In this document: piece after piece, positions 8,501-16,508 of the stretch | Layout of the letters: every line of letters begins with the position of its first letter | How positions within the stretch are numbered: position 1 is the first letter of the stretch | DNA from: an uncultured Blautia sp. | GTDB taxonomy: Bacteria > Bacillota > Clostridia > Lachnospirales > Lachnospiraceae | Assembly: GCA_934426285.1 (NCBI GenBank) | Contig: CAKRYE010000006.1 | Span: forward strand, 1-54,139 | DNA length: 54,139 nt | Direction of reading: 5' to 3' | Notes under the pieces: generated by a model | The model's database searches: none | Seen by the model: only the letters and a program-made list of their open reading frames with translations | Told to the model about the DNA's origin: nothing | Translations under genes and position numbers: made by a program

Positions 8501-8525
8501 AGTAAAAGAAGTGGAGGAACAGAAC

Positions 8526-9437
8526 ATGATGGAGTATAGAAAATTTGTAGAAGAGTTAATGGCAGAGATCAAAGAAGAAACAGGATTAAAGGCAGAGTTT
8601 CATGAAGCAGATGAGAAAATGCCACAGGACGGTATCTGGGTATATATGAGAGAAGATGATGGCGGTTCCAATATTGTGCGGCTGTTTACAGCAGAATCTT
8701 ATAACCAGTGGACACAGAGAAAAACAACATTCACGGCAATTGTAAGGGGTGTAAAGAAGTCAGTAGAAAACTTTGATAATATGTGCGTGCCGGATAAGCT
8801 GAAGAAATTAAAAGATTATGAGCAGGTAAAAGAAAACCTGTTTATCCGACTGATCAATTTTGAGAAGAATAAAACTGAGCTGGAAAAGGCTTTTTATAAA
8901 CGAAATGGAGATATAGCACTTACCCTGTATATGAAAATTGCTGATGAAGATGGGATGCTGACCAGCCTTAAGGTACCATTAAAATGTGTGGAAAGATGGG
9001 ATTTGGAAAAAGAGGATGTTTTTATGGTTGCCTTAAAGAATACTGTATCAATGATGCCGCCGAAAGTATATGACATGATGAAGATGCTCCTGAATCCTGA
9101 ATATGATGGGGAAGATATTGATGATCCTGATTATATCCCGTTTCAGGATACAATGGGAAACTGTCTGAGTACAGGACAGAAAACAAATGGAGCGGTTGCA
9201 ATATTCTATCCGGGTGTTGCAAGATTATTCTGCGATAAAATAAATACAGATGGACTGTATCTGGTATTCACAAGTATACATGAGGTGATGGTACATAATG
9301 CAAGGATGATAGAACCAGAAGATCTGGCATCAGTGCTGGACGATACCATAAAGGACTCAACTCCGGAAGAGGATGTGCTTACTAAGCATATTTATTATTA
9401 TAATGCAGAGACAGATCGGATTATCATGGTAGAATAA
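8526..9437 (+). CDS. DUF5688-family protein
   Basis: This 303-aa soluble protein matches the DUF5688 pattern common on Lachnospiraceae mobile elements. An N-terminal helix bundle is followed by VKENLFIRLINFEKN (residues about 100-114), and near 210-250 there is an NGAVAIFYPGVARL segment followed by FTSIHEVMV. No catalytic motif is evident and the function is unknown. I chose ATG 8526 rather than the in-frame GTG at 8511 because GTGGAGG (8511-8517) is better placed as the ribosome binding site for 8526. It lies in the same orientation as the upstream genes. Confidence 0.8.
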   Translation: MMEYRKFVEELMAEIKEETGLKAEFHEADEKMPQDGIWVYMREDDGGSNIVRLFTAESYNQWTQRKTTFTAIVRGVKKSVENFDNMCVPDKLKKLKDYEQVKENLFIRLINFEKNKTELEKAFYKRNGDIALTLYMKIADEDGMLTSLKVPLKCVERWDLEKEDVFMVALKNTVSMMPPKVYDMMKMLLNPEYDGEDIDDPDYIPFQDTMGNCLSTGQKTNGAVAIFYPGVARLFCDKINTDGLYLVFTSIHEVMVHNARMIEPEDLASVLDDTIKDSTPEEDVLTKHIYYYNAETDRIIMVE

Positions 9438-9474
9438 AGAATGGTCTGCTGTAAAATAAACACGTTAATTTGCA

Positions 9475-9503
9475 TTGATATTTAAGGAAGAAGGTGATAT
9501 TAT
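9475..9503 (+). promoter_or_regulatory. Promoter of the toxin-antitoxin pair
   Basis: TTGATA (9475-9480) and TATTAT (9498-9503) have a 17-base spacer, 31 bases before the antitoxin ATG at 9534. The antitoxin family typically binds its own promoter region, so autoregulation is expected but not shown. Confidence 0.55.
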
Positions 9504-9533
9504 ATTTTTATGAAGACGAAAGGAGTTGGTTGT

Positions 9534-9779
9534 ATGCCTAATATAAAGCCAATATCTGATTTAAGAAATTATACAGAAGTACTGAAAGAAATATCAGATG
9601 GATCACCTGTTTTTTTAACAAGAAACGGAAGAGGTGAATATGTGATCCTTGATATGGAAGAGTATGACAAATTACGTGCTACAGTACAGCTTATGTCAAA
9701 ACTTGAAAAGAGTGAACAGTCTGCACGTGAAAATGGCTGGATTTCATCAGAAGATGCAAGGGAGAAGCTGGGCTTGTGA
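9534..9779 (+). CDS. Phd/YefM-family antitoxin
   Basis: This 81-aa antitoxin has the family fold signature: PISDLRNYTEVL at the N terminus, then a GSPVFLTRNGRGEYVIL strand pair and EEYDKL. The N-terminal half binds DNA and dimerises; the C-terminal tail (about residues 55-81) wraps the toxin. ATG 9534 is preferred to the in-frame ATG 9510 because AAAGGAG (9518-9524) is correctly spaced for it. The last codon and stop overlap the toxin start (GTGA), so the pair is translationally coupled. Confidence 0.88.
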   Translation: MPNIKPISDLRNYTEVLKEISDGSPVFLTRNGRGEYVILDMEEYDKLRATVQLMSKLEKSEQSARENGWISSEDAREKLGL

Positions 9780-10093
9780 GAAAAATAATGTATGCACCGG
9801 AAGCTCTGGAGGATTTGAAGAAGATTAAAGCGAATATTATAGAGAATTTTGATGATGAGGAAGTTGCTGTAAGATCGCTGAGGAAGCTGATGGATAAGAT
9901 TGATGTTCTTACAGATTTTCCCTATATGGGAGAGGAAGTCAGGAAACTGTTAGATATCAACAATGATTACAGATGCTTATTCTGCAATCCAGATTATGTA
10001 TTTTACAGAGTTGAGGAAGAATATATCAGGATTGTGGCGGTAGTCAATGAGAAGCAGGATTTTATCAGAATCCTTTTGGAAAACAGAAAATGA
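9776..10093 (+). CDS. RelE/ParE-family toxin
   Basis: This 105-aa protein has the RelE/ParE layout: an N-terminal strand (MYAPEALEDL), two helices, FPYMGEEVR, and the paired C-terminal strands YRCLFCNPDYVFYRV and EYIRIVAVV. It starts with GTG at 9776, overlapping the antitoxin stop by four bases. Family members either cleave mRNA at the ribosome or inhibit gyrase; the sequence alone does not decide which. A terminator follows at once at 10099. The pair probably stabilises the element. Confidence 0.88.
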   Translation: MRKIMYAPEALEDLKKIKANIIENFDDEEVAVRSLRKLMDKIDVLTDFPYMGEEVRKLLDINNDYRCLFCNPDYVFYRVEEEYIRIVAVVNEKQDFIRILLENRK

Positions 10094-10098
10094 TGAGT

Positions 10099-10131
10099 AA
10101 AGAGACGGGAATTGTTCCTGTCTCTTTTTTT
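10099..10131 (+). terminator. Terminator after the toxin-antitoxin operon
   Basis: An 11-bp stem, AGAGACGGGAA (10101-10111) with TTCCTGTCTCT (10115-10125, one G-U), has a three-base loop and runs into seven T residues. It lies six bases after the toxin stop. Confidence 0.85.
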
Positions 10132-10155
10132 GTACGTAAATTTTGGAGGATGAAT

Positions 10156-10776
10156 ATGGAGGGTAAGAGTGATAATAACAAAGTTATGCTGGCAGGAAAA
10201 ATCGCAGCACCGCTTAAATTTCAGATGGAACATAAGGGAGAAGCTTTTTACAGGACAATACTGCAGGTGAATCGGCAGAGTGGTCAGTGTGACCTTATTC
10301 CACTGCTTTTATCGGAACGATTGCTTGACGATACGAAAAATTATAAAGGACAGATAGTTTGTGTGACTGGACAATTCAGATCATATAATAGCCATGAGAA
10401 AACAAAAACCTGCCTGTTACTTCATGCGTTTGTAAAAGAATTAGATATTCTGGATTCAGATGAAGAAGCTGGAAGCATGAATGAAATATTTATGCAGGGA
10501 TTTTTATGTAAACCACCTGTTTATCGAAAAACACCTTTAGGACGGGAAATTACAGATGTTTTGCTGGCAGTTAACAGAGAATATGGGAGAACCGACTATA
10601 TCCCATGTATTGTGTGGGGGCGAATGGCAAGATATGTGTCCAGACTCAAAGTTGGAGATCAGGTACAGGTAACTGGCAGAATACAGAGCAGGGAATATGA
10701 GAAGATGGAAGCAAGTGAAAAGGTCAAAAAGAGAGCCTATGAAGTATCTGTTTTCCGATTAAATCTTGTAGAATGA
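10156..10776 (+). CDS. Single-stranded-DNA-binding-like protein with two OB folds
   Basis: This 206-aa protein contains two SSB/PriB-like OB-fold repeats: residues about 8-95 (NNKVMLAGKIAAPLKF, then GQIVCVTGQFRSY) and about 110-205 (NEIFMQGFLCKPPVYR, then DYIPCIVWGRMARY and DQVQVTGRIQSREY). Standard SSB has one fold plus an acidic tail; this form is typical of mobile elements. It probably coats element DNA during replication or annealing. ATG 10156 is used because GGAGG (10145-10149) is well spaced for it; ATG 10150 is too close. The upstream in-frame extension lies inside the terminator. Confidence 0.82.
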   Translation: MEGKSDNNKVMLAGKIAAPLKFQMEHKGEAFYRTILQVNRQSGQCDLIPLLLSERLLDDTKNYKGQIVCVTGQFRSYNSHEKTKTCLLLHAFVKELDILDSDEEAGSMNEIFMQGFLCKPPVYRKTPLGREITDVLLAVNREYGRTDYIPCIVWGRMARYVSRLKVGDQVQVTGRIQSREYEKMEASEKVKKRAYEVSVFRLNLVE

Positions 10777-10782
10777 GGTATA

Positions 10783-10814
10783 TACGGTGTAGAACGAGGA
10801 AGTTCTGCACCGTA
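10783..10814. repeat. Inverted repeat between SSB-like and resolvase genes
   Basis: Arms TACGGTGTAGAAC (10783-10795) and GTTCTGCACCGTA (10802-10814) match over 13 bases with one G-U-type difference and a six-base loop. No T run follows, so it is not a standard terminator. It could be a protein site, a resolvase-related site, or an RNA structure. Confidence 0.7.
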
Positions 10815-10879
10815 ATAAGCAAAGTATGAGAGTGTATTTTTTATAGGAATTTAGAAAATAAAAAGGAAATGAAATTAGA

Positions 10880-11479
10880 ATGAAATATGGATATGCAAGA
10901 GTAAGCAGTACAGAACAGAATCTTGACAGGCAGATTCTGGCTTTGAAAGAGTTTGTTTCAGAGGAAAATATTGTGGTGGATAAAGCCAGTGGTAAGAACA
11001 CGGAGCGTGAAGGCTATCAGGCTTTGAAAGGGAGACTTGGACTACGTGAAGGAGACACTTTATATGTAACTTCTCTTGATCGCTTGTCCAGAAATAAGGA
11101 AGATATTAAACGGGAACTGCAATGGTTTAAGGAGAAGAAAGTCAGATTGAAAATCCTTGATCTGCCTACATCATTAGTAGAAGTTCCGGAGGGGCAACAA
11201 TGGATTCTGGAAATGATACAGAATGTCCTGATAGAAGTCTTGTCAAGTATTGCAGAGCAGGAAAGACTGACAATACGTAAACGACAGAGAGAGGGAATAG
11301 ACGCTGCAAAGAAAGCGGGAAAGCATCTTGGTAGACCAGTATTATCTGTTCCAGATAACTTTCCTGACGTTTATTTGCAATGGAAAAGAGGAGATATAAC
11401 GGCGCGAAAAGCAATGGAGATGTTGGGAATGAAAAGCGCAAGCTTCTATCGGAAAGTACAAGAATTTGAGAAAAAATGA
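10880..11479 (+). CDS. Small serine recombinase (resolvase/invertase family)
   Basis: This 199-aa protein begins MKYGYARVSS; the serine in RVS (residue 9) is the predicted nucleophile. Further family motifs are LDRLSRNKEDI (about 68-78) and the long E helix ending SIAEQERLTIRKRQREGI. A C-terminal helix-turn-helix (DITARKAMEMLGMKSASFY, about 171-189) binds DNA. The length is that of Tn3-type resolvases and invertases. It may resolve dimers of the element or invert a nearby segment. The inverted repeats at 10783 and 11527 are candidate sites. It is separate from the large integrase at 16509. Confidence 0.93.
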   Translation: MKYGYARVSSTEQNLDRQILALKEFVSEENIVVDKASGKNTEREGYQALKGRLGLREGDTLYVTSLDRLSRNKEDIKRELQWFKEKKVRLKILDLPTSLVEVPEGQQWILEMIQNVLIEVLSSIAEQERLTIRKRQREGIDAAKKAGKHLGRPVLSVPDNFPDVYLQWKRGDITARKAMEMLGMKSASFYRKVQEFEKK

Positions 11480-11487
11480 ATCAAAAA

Positions 11488-11686
11488 GTCCGTTCATTTT
11501 GATACATATTTCAAAAAGAAAATCGGACCTTATGATACACCAGAACTAATGTAGATACTGGCGTATCATAAGGTAGAGGTTTATGGAGATTAAGTCAGTT
11601 GTCCCTTTTTTGAAAAAAATTACAAGTTTATGCACCAATCGCAGGGAATTGGTGCATAAATGGAGAAAAAATTTTTAAAAAGGGAC
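11488..11686. repeat. Cluster of inverted repeats between convergent genes
   Basis: This 195-base gap between the resolvase and the convergent minus-strand gene holds no gene and is packed with symmetry. GTCCG/CGGAC (11488-11492, 11524-11528) flanks TTTTGA/TCAAAA. A 17-bp pair, ACCTTATGATACACCAG and its near-complement (11527-11543, 11558-11574, one difference), encloses 14 bases. Outer arms GTCCCTTTTT/AAAAAGGGAC (11601-11610, 11677-11686) surround a perfect 13-bp hairpin TTTATGCACCAAT/ATTGGTGCATAAA (11627-11660). The last set could act as a bidirectional terminator; its right arm overlaps the end of the minus-strand gene. Confidence 0.8.
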
Positions 11687-13366
11687 ATTCGGATTATGTT
11701 GTTCAAGAAAGTCGAATACATTGTTAAGGTATTGCTTCTGAAATAATTCATACTCTTTTTTGTAAGAACAGGTGCTTTCGGTTTCTGATGATTGAGCTAA
11801 AATGATTTCGTCAATGCTATGAAGTGGATGATTTCCTGAGTTACATTTACACCGAACAAGAAACGAAAGCATACCTAATATATTACGTTGATATGGTAAA
11901 TTTGGCAGATATATATTGGGAGTTTTTTTTAAGCTCAGATGCGAAAATACTTTACTATATTTGGCTGAAAAACTAAATCTTTCAAATTTAAAAACATCAT
12001 TCCATATTTTGGCAAAAGGAATATCTTTAGCAAAAATAGATGAATAGTCAGCTGTTATCTGTTTGTAATATTTCTCTATGAACTGAACGTAACAACTGTA
12101 ATCTAAGGGAATTGTATCATACAGTTCAGCGGTTATTACATCCCAGAGATCTTCCAGTAATGGAATTGTACAATAGTTAAGCATACGAAAAAAATTGCTT
12201 ATACACTGCGTTGCATCTGTGGCAAATTTATCCGTTGATTGTTCTACGGAAGAAAAACGTTCTCCTAAAGAACTAAATGGCTGAGGCGGATAAGGAACAT
12301 CTTGTAGATTGCGACTATTTAATGCAGCATAACACGTGTAATCTAAAAAGATTGATCGGTTATATGTAATGGGTAATGTGAAAATATAGTTGCTTATGAT
12401 TTCAATAAGAGCCTGACTTTCTAACGCATGAGCAGAGCTGTCTGCATTCTGTATCTGTGATAAAAAAATTTCCAAATTGTTTAAAAGTTTGAAACCATAA
12501 CAGGATTCGAGAACTATATCAAATAAGACAGAATCGCAATGGTTACATTCGCTCTTGTGTTTACACTTGCTGCAATCATTGTGTTCGTTGCAATCATTGA
12601 AAAAATGTTCGAAGTGAGTATTTTTCCATTCTTCTGATTCCTTGGCTAATAATAAATACCTGTTAATGAGGTTCCTTTTTGATGAGGAATGTAATGCTTT
12701 GTCAAGTGGAACAGTGTTGTTGCTTTTGAATAAAAAAAGAAAAGGTGTACTTTCATATACAGGCACAGCTAATTTCCCTGTGTATGAATTATATGAGTTT
12801 TCTATTAACAGATAATGGGAATATCCAGTTCTGTTTTTTGCAAATCGCTTATAATAAGTGGATTTATATTTTTGATAAATGGCGGGATCTTTATTCTCTT
12901 TACATTTTTTTTGGCGATTCAATGAAGCAAAAAAGCCATACTCAATGTCCCTGTCGTTTGCTCCGGTCAGAGCGATAGAGTTTGGATTATGGTTAAATTT
13001 TACCTTGACCTTATCATTTCTAAGTATGGCAGTAGATAATTGATTCTGGAATCCGTGTAATATACAGTGATGAAATAAGCTGGCCTGGCATAAAAAGACT
13101 AATGTGCTGGCTTGGGCTCTTACAATATCTTTTGGATAGTAATCATTAAAAAATGATGTGCTTGGAAGATAATCGTTGGATAATATATATTCTGAAAAAA
13201 GTTTGCATGCAGGTATCATTTCATTAAAGATTGTCTGGAACGTTTGGGTCGTATCAAAGCTGGAAGATAACTTTTCCTTTAGTTTGTTAACGATGGTGTG
13301 TGAATCTATATGATAAAAGTATTTTAGTCTGTAATACTTTTCACCAATTTCTGTATTACACTTCAT
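11675..13366 (-). CDS. Unrecognised 563-aa protein with Cys-rich cluster
   Basis: This is a 563-aa soluble protein, rich in Tyr, Phe and Asn, from visibly AT-rich DNA. At residues about 265-290 a cluster of Cys and His (FNDCNEHNDCSKC, then ECNHC) looks like a zinc-binding knuckle. Otherwise it is predicted largely helical, with no Walker, nuclease or membrane motif that I recognise. ATG 13366 is chosen because AGGAGGAGAA precedes it; an earlier in-frame ATG (13432) lacks a site. It is divergent from the three-gene operon at 13525 across 158 bases and convergent with the resolvase. The placement suggests element cargo acting with or controlling the divergent operon. Function unknown. Confidence 0.8.
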   Translation of the reverse strand: MKCNTEIGEKYYRLKYFYHIDSHTIVNKLKEKLSSSFDTTQTFQTIFNEMIPACKLFSEYILSNDYLPSTSFFNDYYPKDIVRAQASTLVFLCQASLFHHCILHGFQNQLSTAILRNDKVKVKFNHNPNSIALTGANDRDIEYGFFASLNRQKKCKENKDPAIYQKYKSTYYKRFAKNRTGYSHYLLIENSYNSYTGKLAVPVYESTPFLFLFKSNNTVPLDKALHSSSKRNLINRYLLLAKESEEWKNTHFEHFFNDCNEHNDCSKCKHKSECNHCDSVLFDIVLESCYGFKLLNNLEIFLSQIQNADSSAHALESQALIEIISNYIFTLPITYNRSIFLDYTCYAALNSRNLQDVPYPPQPFSSLGERFSSVEQSTDKFATDATQCISNFFRMLNYCTIPLLEDLWDVITAELYDTIPLDYSCYVQFIEKYYKQITADYSSIFAKDIPFAKIWNDVFKFERFSFSAKYSKVFSHLSLKKTPNIYLPNLPYQRNILGMLSFLVRCKCNSGNHPLHSIDEIILAQSSETESTCSYKKEYELFQKQYLNNVFDFLEQHNPNVPF

Positions 13367-13485
13367 AAATTCTCCTCCTAATAGTTTATATTTTCCTAAA
13401 TTATACAATAAATAATATAAAAAGTAAATCATAAATCAATATATGTAATGCTGTATAAGCAATATTAATTTAGGTTTTTCAAGAC

Positions 13486-13491
13486 TATAAT
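13486..13491 (+). promoter_or_regulatory. -10 box of the cargo operon
   Basis: TATAAT at 13486-13491 lies 33 bases before the ATG at 13525, with GGGAGG at 13511-13516 as the ribosome binding site. No good -35 box is visible 16-18 bases upstream, so the promoter may need an activator. The rest of the 158-base divergent gap is AT-rich without other clear motifs. Confidence 0.4.
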
Positions 13492-13524
13492 AAGGCTGTA
13501 AAAAATACAAGGGAGGAAAATAAG

Positions 13525-15204
13525 ATGTGTGATTTTTTCAATCCTAATTCAGGATTAAATATAATTCCTGTAAATCAGAGAGCTGCACCATTTAAAAAGA
13601 GAAAGCGAGTGTCACTTGAACTTGCCGAAAGGCAGGATAATCTGCTTGCTCTTAGAAATTACGATGACGGCAGTAAAGAATGTGTTAAATTTTTTACTAA
13701 TGTGGTGGGAACTGGTAAAATTATAAGATATATTTTTCCAGAGGAATACAAGGTTCCGGAAGTCGTGGATATTGAATTTCCTTACTGGAATAAAGTGATA
13801 GCAGTTCCGTTTCCAGTAAATGGCAGAAAATTATATCGAGCATTATGTGATGAAGGTATCTGCTTCAATAGGGAGATGCTTTCTGAAACTGAAATCGTGC
13901 ATTTGTTGGAACAGTATTATATGCCGAAAATTAAAAATGCTCCACGAGAAATGGCAAATGCTCTTTGCGGATGGAATTGCGGAAAATATGTCACTGGAAA
14001 GACACTTGAATTTTATGGAAATGATGCAAAGACGTTGTTTCCAACACTTCCGAGATTGAATAAATATCTTTGCGAAGATAATGTGACTGTAAGCGATATG
14101 CAGGAATATATTTACATTCTTAATATGGTAAAGAATACCGAACTGCGTTTGTTGCTTCTTGTACATCCAATGGCTGCAATGTTATCTAGTATTTCTGAGA
14201 GAGCAGCTCCGGTAATTAACTTTATCGCTGAGGGTAAGATCAGATATGCATTAGCATATCTGACACAAGTTTTTGAGCGCTATAAACCCATCATACATAC
14301 AACATCGCAGACCCAGAAAGAAATTGACAAAATATTATCCAGAGTTCGTGATGAAACCGTTGCTTTTAGCGCGGATTTTGAAAGACACATGTCTGCATAC
14401 GAGCAGAATAAAATGGAGCGAAATGTTGATGAAGTAATCGATGTTGTGTCAGGTATGAAGATATTACCCGCACCATACATGAGAAAAGTAACAGCAGGAG
14501 GTAGTATTTTCAGCAATTATGAGATTTCCGACAAACGTGTAATTACAGAATACGTTGATGATGAAGACTTCGAAGAAGCTTTTATGAACTATGCAAGCTG
14601 GGAAAATAACGATATTCCCGGAAAAGTGTTTGCAGCATTTGTGATGTATGTTGAAGAGAATATACAGGAAGTTACAAAATACTTGCAGGCAACTAAAAGT
14701 GAAGAACCACTGCAAATTTATTGTGTTGTGATTAAATTTCTTGTGGATTTGTTTGAAAAGTATGATATTTCAATGCTAAAAGAGTTGCACCTTGAAAACT
14801 ATATAAATATTGTTTCGCACTTGAATAAAAATCAGGAAAATGGAGACATAACGGAAACATTCCGTGAAATTATGCGCAAGGAAATTCAAAAAATCATGAC
14901 AGCCGAAAAAGGAGAAGTTACACGTGTACATCAGCAAATGGTGTACTACAATGATGAATTTATTTGGATTCCGTCGGAACTGTTGAAACAAATTCTGAAA
15001 AAAAGAAATCTATTACCTGTAAGAAAGAAATTACTTACTAAATTACGAGAACGCAAAGTTCTGGTAACAGACGTAGGTTTTACAAAAAAACTCATGGTGG
15101 CAAATCAGAGATTTGAAACTCTACAAATCAAACGAGAATTTTTTACAAGAATTGGTGAGGCAGATATAGTTGAACTTGGAAAGGAGTATGATGATGGTTT
15201 TTGA
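13525..15204 (+). CDS. Unrecognised 559-aa protein, first gene of HerA-ATPase operon
   Basis: This 559-aa protein has no signal peptide, membrane segment or P-loop. The central part (about residues 150-320: ANALCGW, then LLLLVHPMAAMLSSI, then DETVAFSADFERH) is faintly like the helicase-related DUF927 type of fold without its Walker A motif; I treat this as unproven. The C terminus (about 475-545) is basic and looks like a winged-helix or DNA-binding module (DEFIWIPSELLKQILKKR, then LLTKLRERKVLV). It overlaps the downstream ATPase gene by 11 bases, so the two products are probably made together and may form a complex. The start follows GGGAGG. Confidence 0.78.
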   Translation: MCDFFNPNSGLNIIPVNQRAAPFKKRKRVSLELAERQDNLLALRNYDDGSKECVKFFTNVVGTGKIIRYIFPEEYKVPEVVDIEFPYWNKVIAVPFPVNGRKLYRALCDEGICFNREMLSETEIVHLLEQYYMPKIKNAPREMANALCGWNCGKYVTGKTLEFYGNDAKTLFPTLPRLNKYLCEDNVTVSDMQEYIYILNMVKNTELRLLLLVHPMAAMLSSISERAAPVINFIAEGKIRYALAYLTQVFERYKPIIHTTSQTQKEIDKILSRVRDETVAFSADFERHMSAYEQNKMERNVDEVIDVVSGMKILPAPYMRKVTAGGSIFSNYEISDKRVITEYVDDEDFEEAFMNYASWENNDIPGKVFAAFVMYVEENIQEVTKYLQATKSEEPLQIYCVVIKFLVDLFEKYDISMLKELHLENYINIVSHLNKNQENGDITETFREIMRKEIQKIMTAEKGEVTRVHQQMVYYNDEFIWIPSELLKQILKKRNLLPVRKKLLTKLRERKVLVTDVGFTKKLMVANQRFETLQIKREFFTRIGEADIVELGKEYDDGF

Positions 15205-16255
15205 GAAATCTTCAGGAGCGACTATTCATTTACAGAATACACCCAATGCGCATGAGTTATATCTTGGTAAGTCCGGAAGTGGAAAGACTTGGGCGATATG
15301 CAGACGCATAGAGGAACTTTACAGTTTCGGTAAAAAGATTCTGATAGTAGATTATTCTGGAAGTTATACGATAGAAGAGCTGAAGAAAAGTGGACTTTCT
15401 ACAGAATATTTACAGGTGATTGACTTTACTTCACAAAAAGTGACATTTCCAATCATGGATGGAAGTGAAGCTGACGCAGATAGAATTGTCTCGCTCGGAG
15501 ATAATGTGCTGGGGATTAATGGATCATTACAGAAAAAGATACTGTTCGATGTGGCTGCAGAAGTCTGCAAGGGAACAAACGCATCTTTCGGAGAAATCCA
15601 GGCAGTTCTTGAAAAACGGCGAGAAAATGCCATAGATAATGAGGACCGTGAGTATGCCGATCGTGTAGAAAAGGTTATGGATCGTTGGCAGCTTTTAGCT
15701 GAACAAGAGAAAATAAATGTCTGGAATACTGATGGAATGGTACCTGATAGCGGCAAAATAGTAATATTACAAATGTCAAAGCTTCCTGCTAATCAAAGGA
15801 AAATTTATATGAATACAGTATTGTGGATTCTTTGGCAGTTATTGGTACAGAGAGAATCAGGATTTGATGTAGCTGTTATAGATGAGGCACAGCATATAAA
15901 TTTTAATGCCGAAATACCATCACAGATTATGCGTGAAGGCAGAAAATGGGGAATCGGATTACTATTATCTACACAATTTCTTGCAGGATTGGATAAGGAA
16001 TCTGTATCAACTATTTTACAGGCAGCAAATACATTCTATTTTCAGCCAGATACAAGTAATATAAAATGGACTGCAAGTCAAATTGAACCTGAAAGACCTT
16101 ATGAATGGCTTCCAATTTTGCGAAATTTAGAAGTGGGAGAAGCCGTTTTGTGCGGTGAATATACCATTAATCAAAACCGTAACCCTGTGAAGAAGCCGAA
16201 GCCTATTATAGTAAAAATCAAAAGGAGGTATAAGAATGCGCGATACATATACTGA
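15194..16255 (+). CDS. HerA/FtsK-superfamily ATPase
   Basis: This protein of about 353 aa has a perfect Walker A, GKSGSGKT (residues 25-32), very near the N terminus, a Walker B strand AVIDEAQHI (about 230-238) and the downstream GLLLSTQFL strand with the polar residue typical of HerA, VirB4 and TraG-like motor ATPases. It lacks the N-terminal HAS barrel of HerA and any membrane segment, so it is not a standard coupling protein or VirB4. It may be a hexameric DNA or protein pump working with the 559-aa partner. Three ATGs in a row (15188, 15191, 15194) follow AAGGAG; 15194 has the best spacing and 15191 is possible. Confidence 0.85.
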   Translation: MVFEKSSGATIHLQNTPNAHELYLGKSGSGKTWAICRRIEELYSFGKKILIVDYSGSYTIEELKKSGLSTEYLQVIDFTSQKVTFPIMDGSEADADRIVSLGDNVLGINGSLQKKILFDVAAEVCKGTNASFGEIQAVLEKRRENAIDNEDREYADRVEKVMDRWQLLAEQEKINVWNTDGMVPDSGKIVILQMSKLPANQRKIYMNTVLWILWQLLVQRESGFDVAVIDEAQHINFNAEIPSQIMREGRKWGIGLLLSTQFLAGLDKESVSTILQAANTFYFQPDTSNIKWTASQIEPERPYEWLPILRNLEVGEAVLCGEYTINQNRNPVKKPKPIIVKIKRRYKNARYIY

Positions 16256-16451
16256 TAGTAAGAGAAAGATTTCTGTGGGAGGTCCAATGGAGAACAAAAG
16301 GTATGACACAATAAAAATTAAACGAAAAGGTATGCAAATTAGCTTTGAATTTCCACCAAAGTCAGCGAGAGATGAGCTGATTGAGCGGGAAGTGAAAGAC
16401 ATTATCTCAGGAGAGCTGAAAGAAAAATCACGTAAAATTTACATTAGTTAA
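16236..16451 (+). CDS. 71-aa basic protein, third gene of HerA-ATPase operon
   Basis: ATG 16236 follows AAAGGAGG by about ten bases and overlaps the end of the ATPase gene by 20 bases, in another frame. The 71-residue product is strongly charged, with KIKRKGMQISFEFPP in the middle and a C-terminal helix (DELIEREVKDIISGEL). It could be a small DNA-binding or accessory subunit. I recognise no family. A strong terminator follows seven bases after its stop, so the operon consists of three genes. Confidence 0.7.
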   Translation: MRDTYTDSKRKISVGGPMENKRYDTIKIKRKGMQISFEFPPKSARDELIEREVKDIISGELKEKSRKIYIS

Positions 16452-16457
16452 AGCCGA

Positions 16458-16489
16458 CAGAGGCAGGAAATTTTCCTGCCTCTGTAATT
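16458..16489 (+). terminator. Terminator of the cargo operon
   Basis: A perfect 13-bp stem, CAGAGGCAGGAAA with TTTCCTGCCTCTG (16458-16484), has a single-base loop in the full pairing (more likely a loop of about four) and is followed by TAATTTTT. Confidence 0.85.
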
Positions 16490-16508
16490 TTTGGGGAGGA
16501 TAAATTCT

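Noticed and set aside
9510..9533. ATG 9510 as antitoxin start
   Set aside because: AAAGGAG at 9518-9524 lies after it and is correctly spaced for ATG 9534, which also matches the usual family N terminus.
15194..16255. Conjugation coupling protein or VirB4
   Set aside because: No membrane segments, too short, and the Walker A is only 25 residues from the start; a stand-alone HerA-like ATPase fits better.
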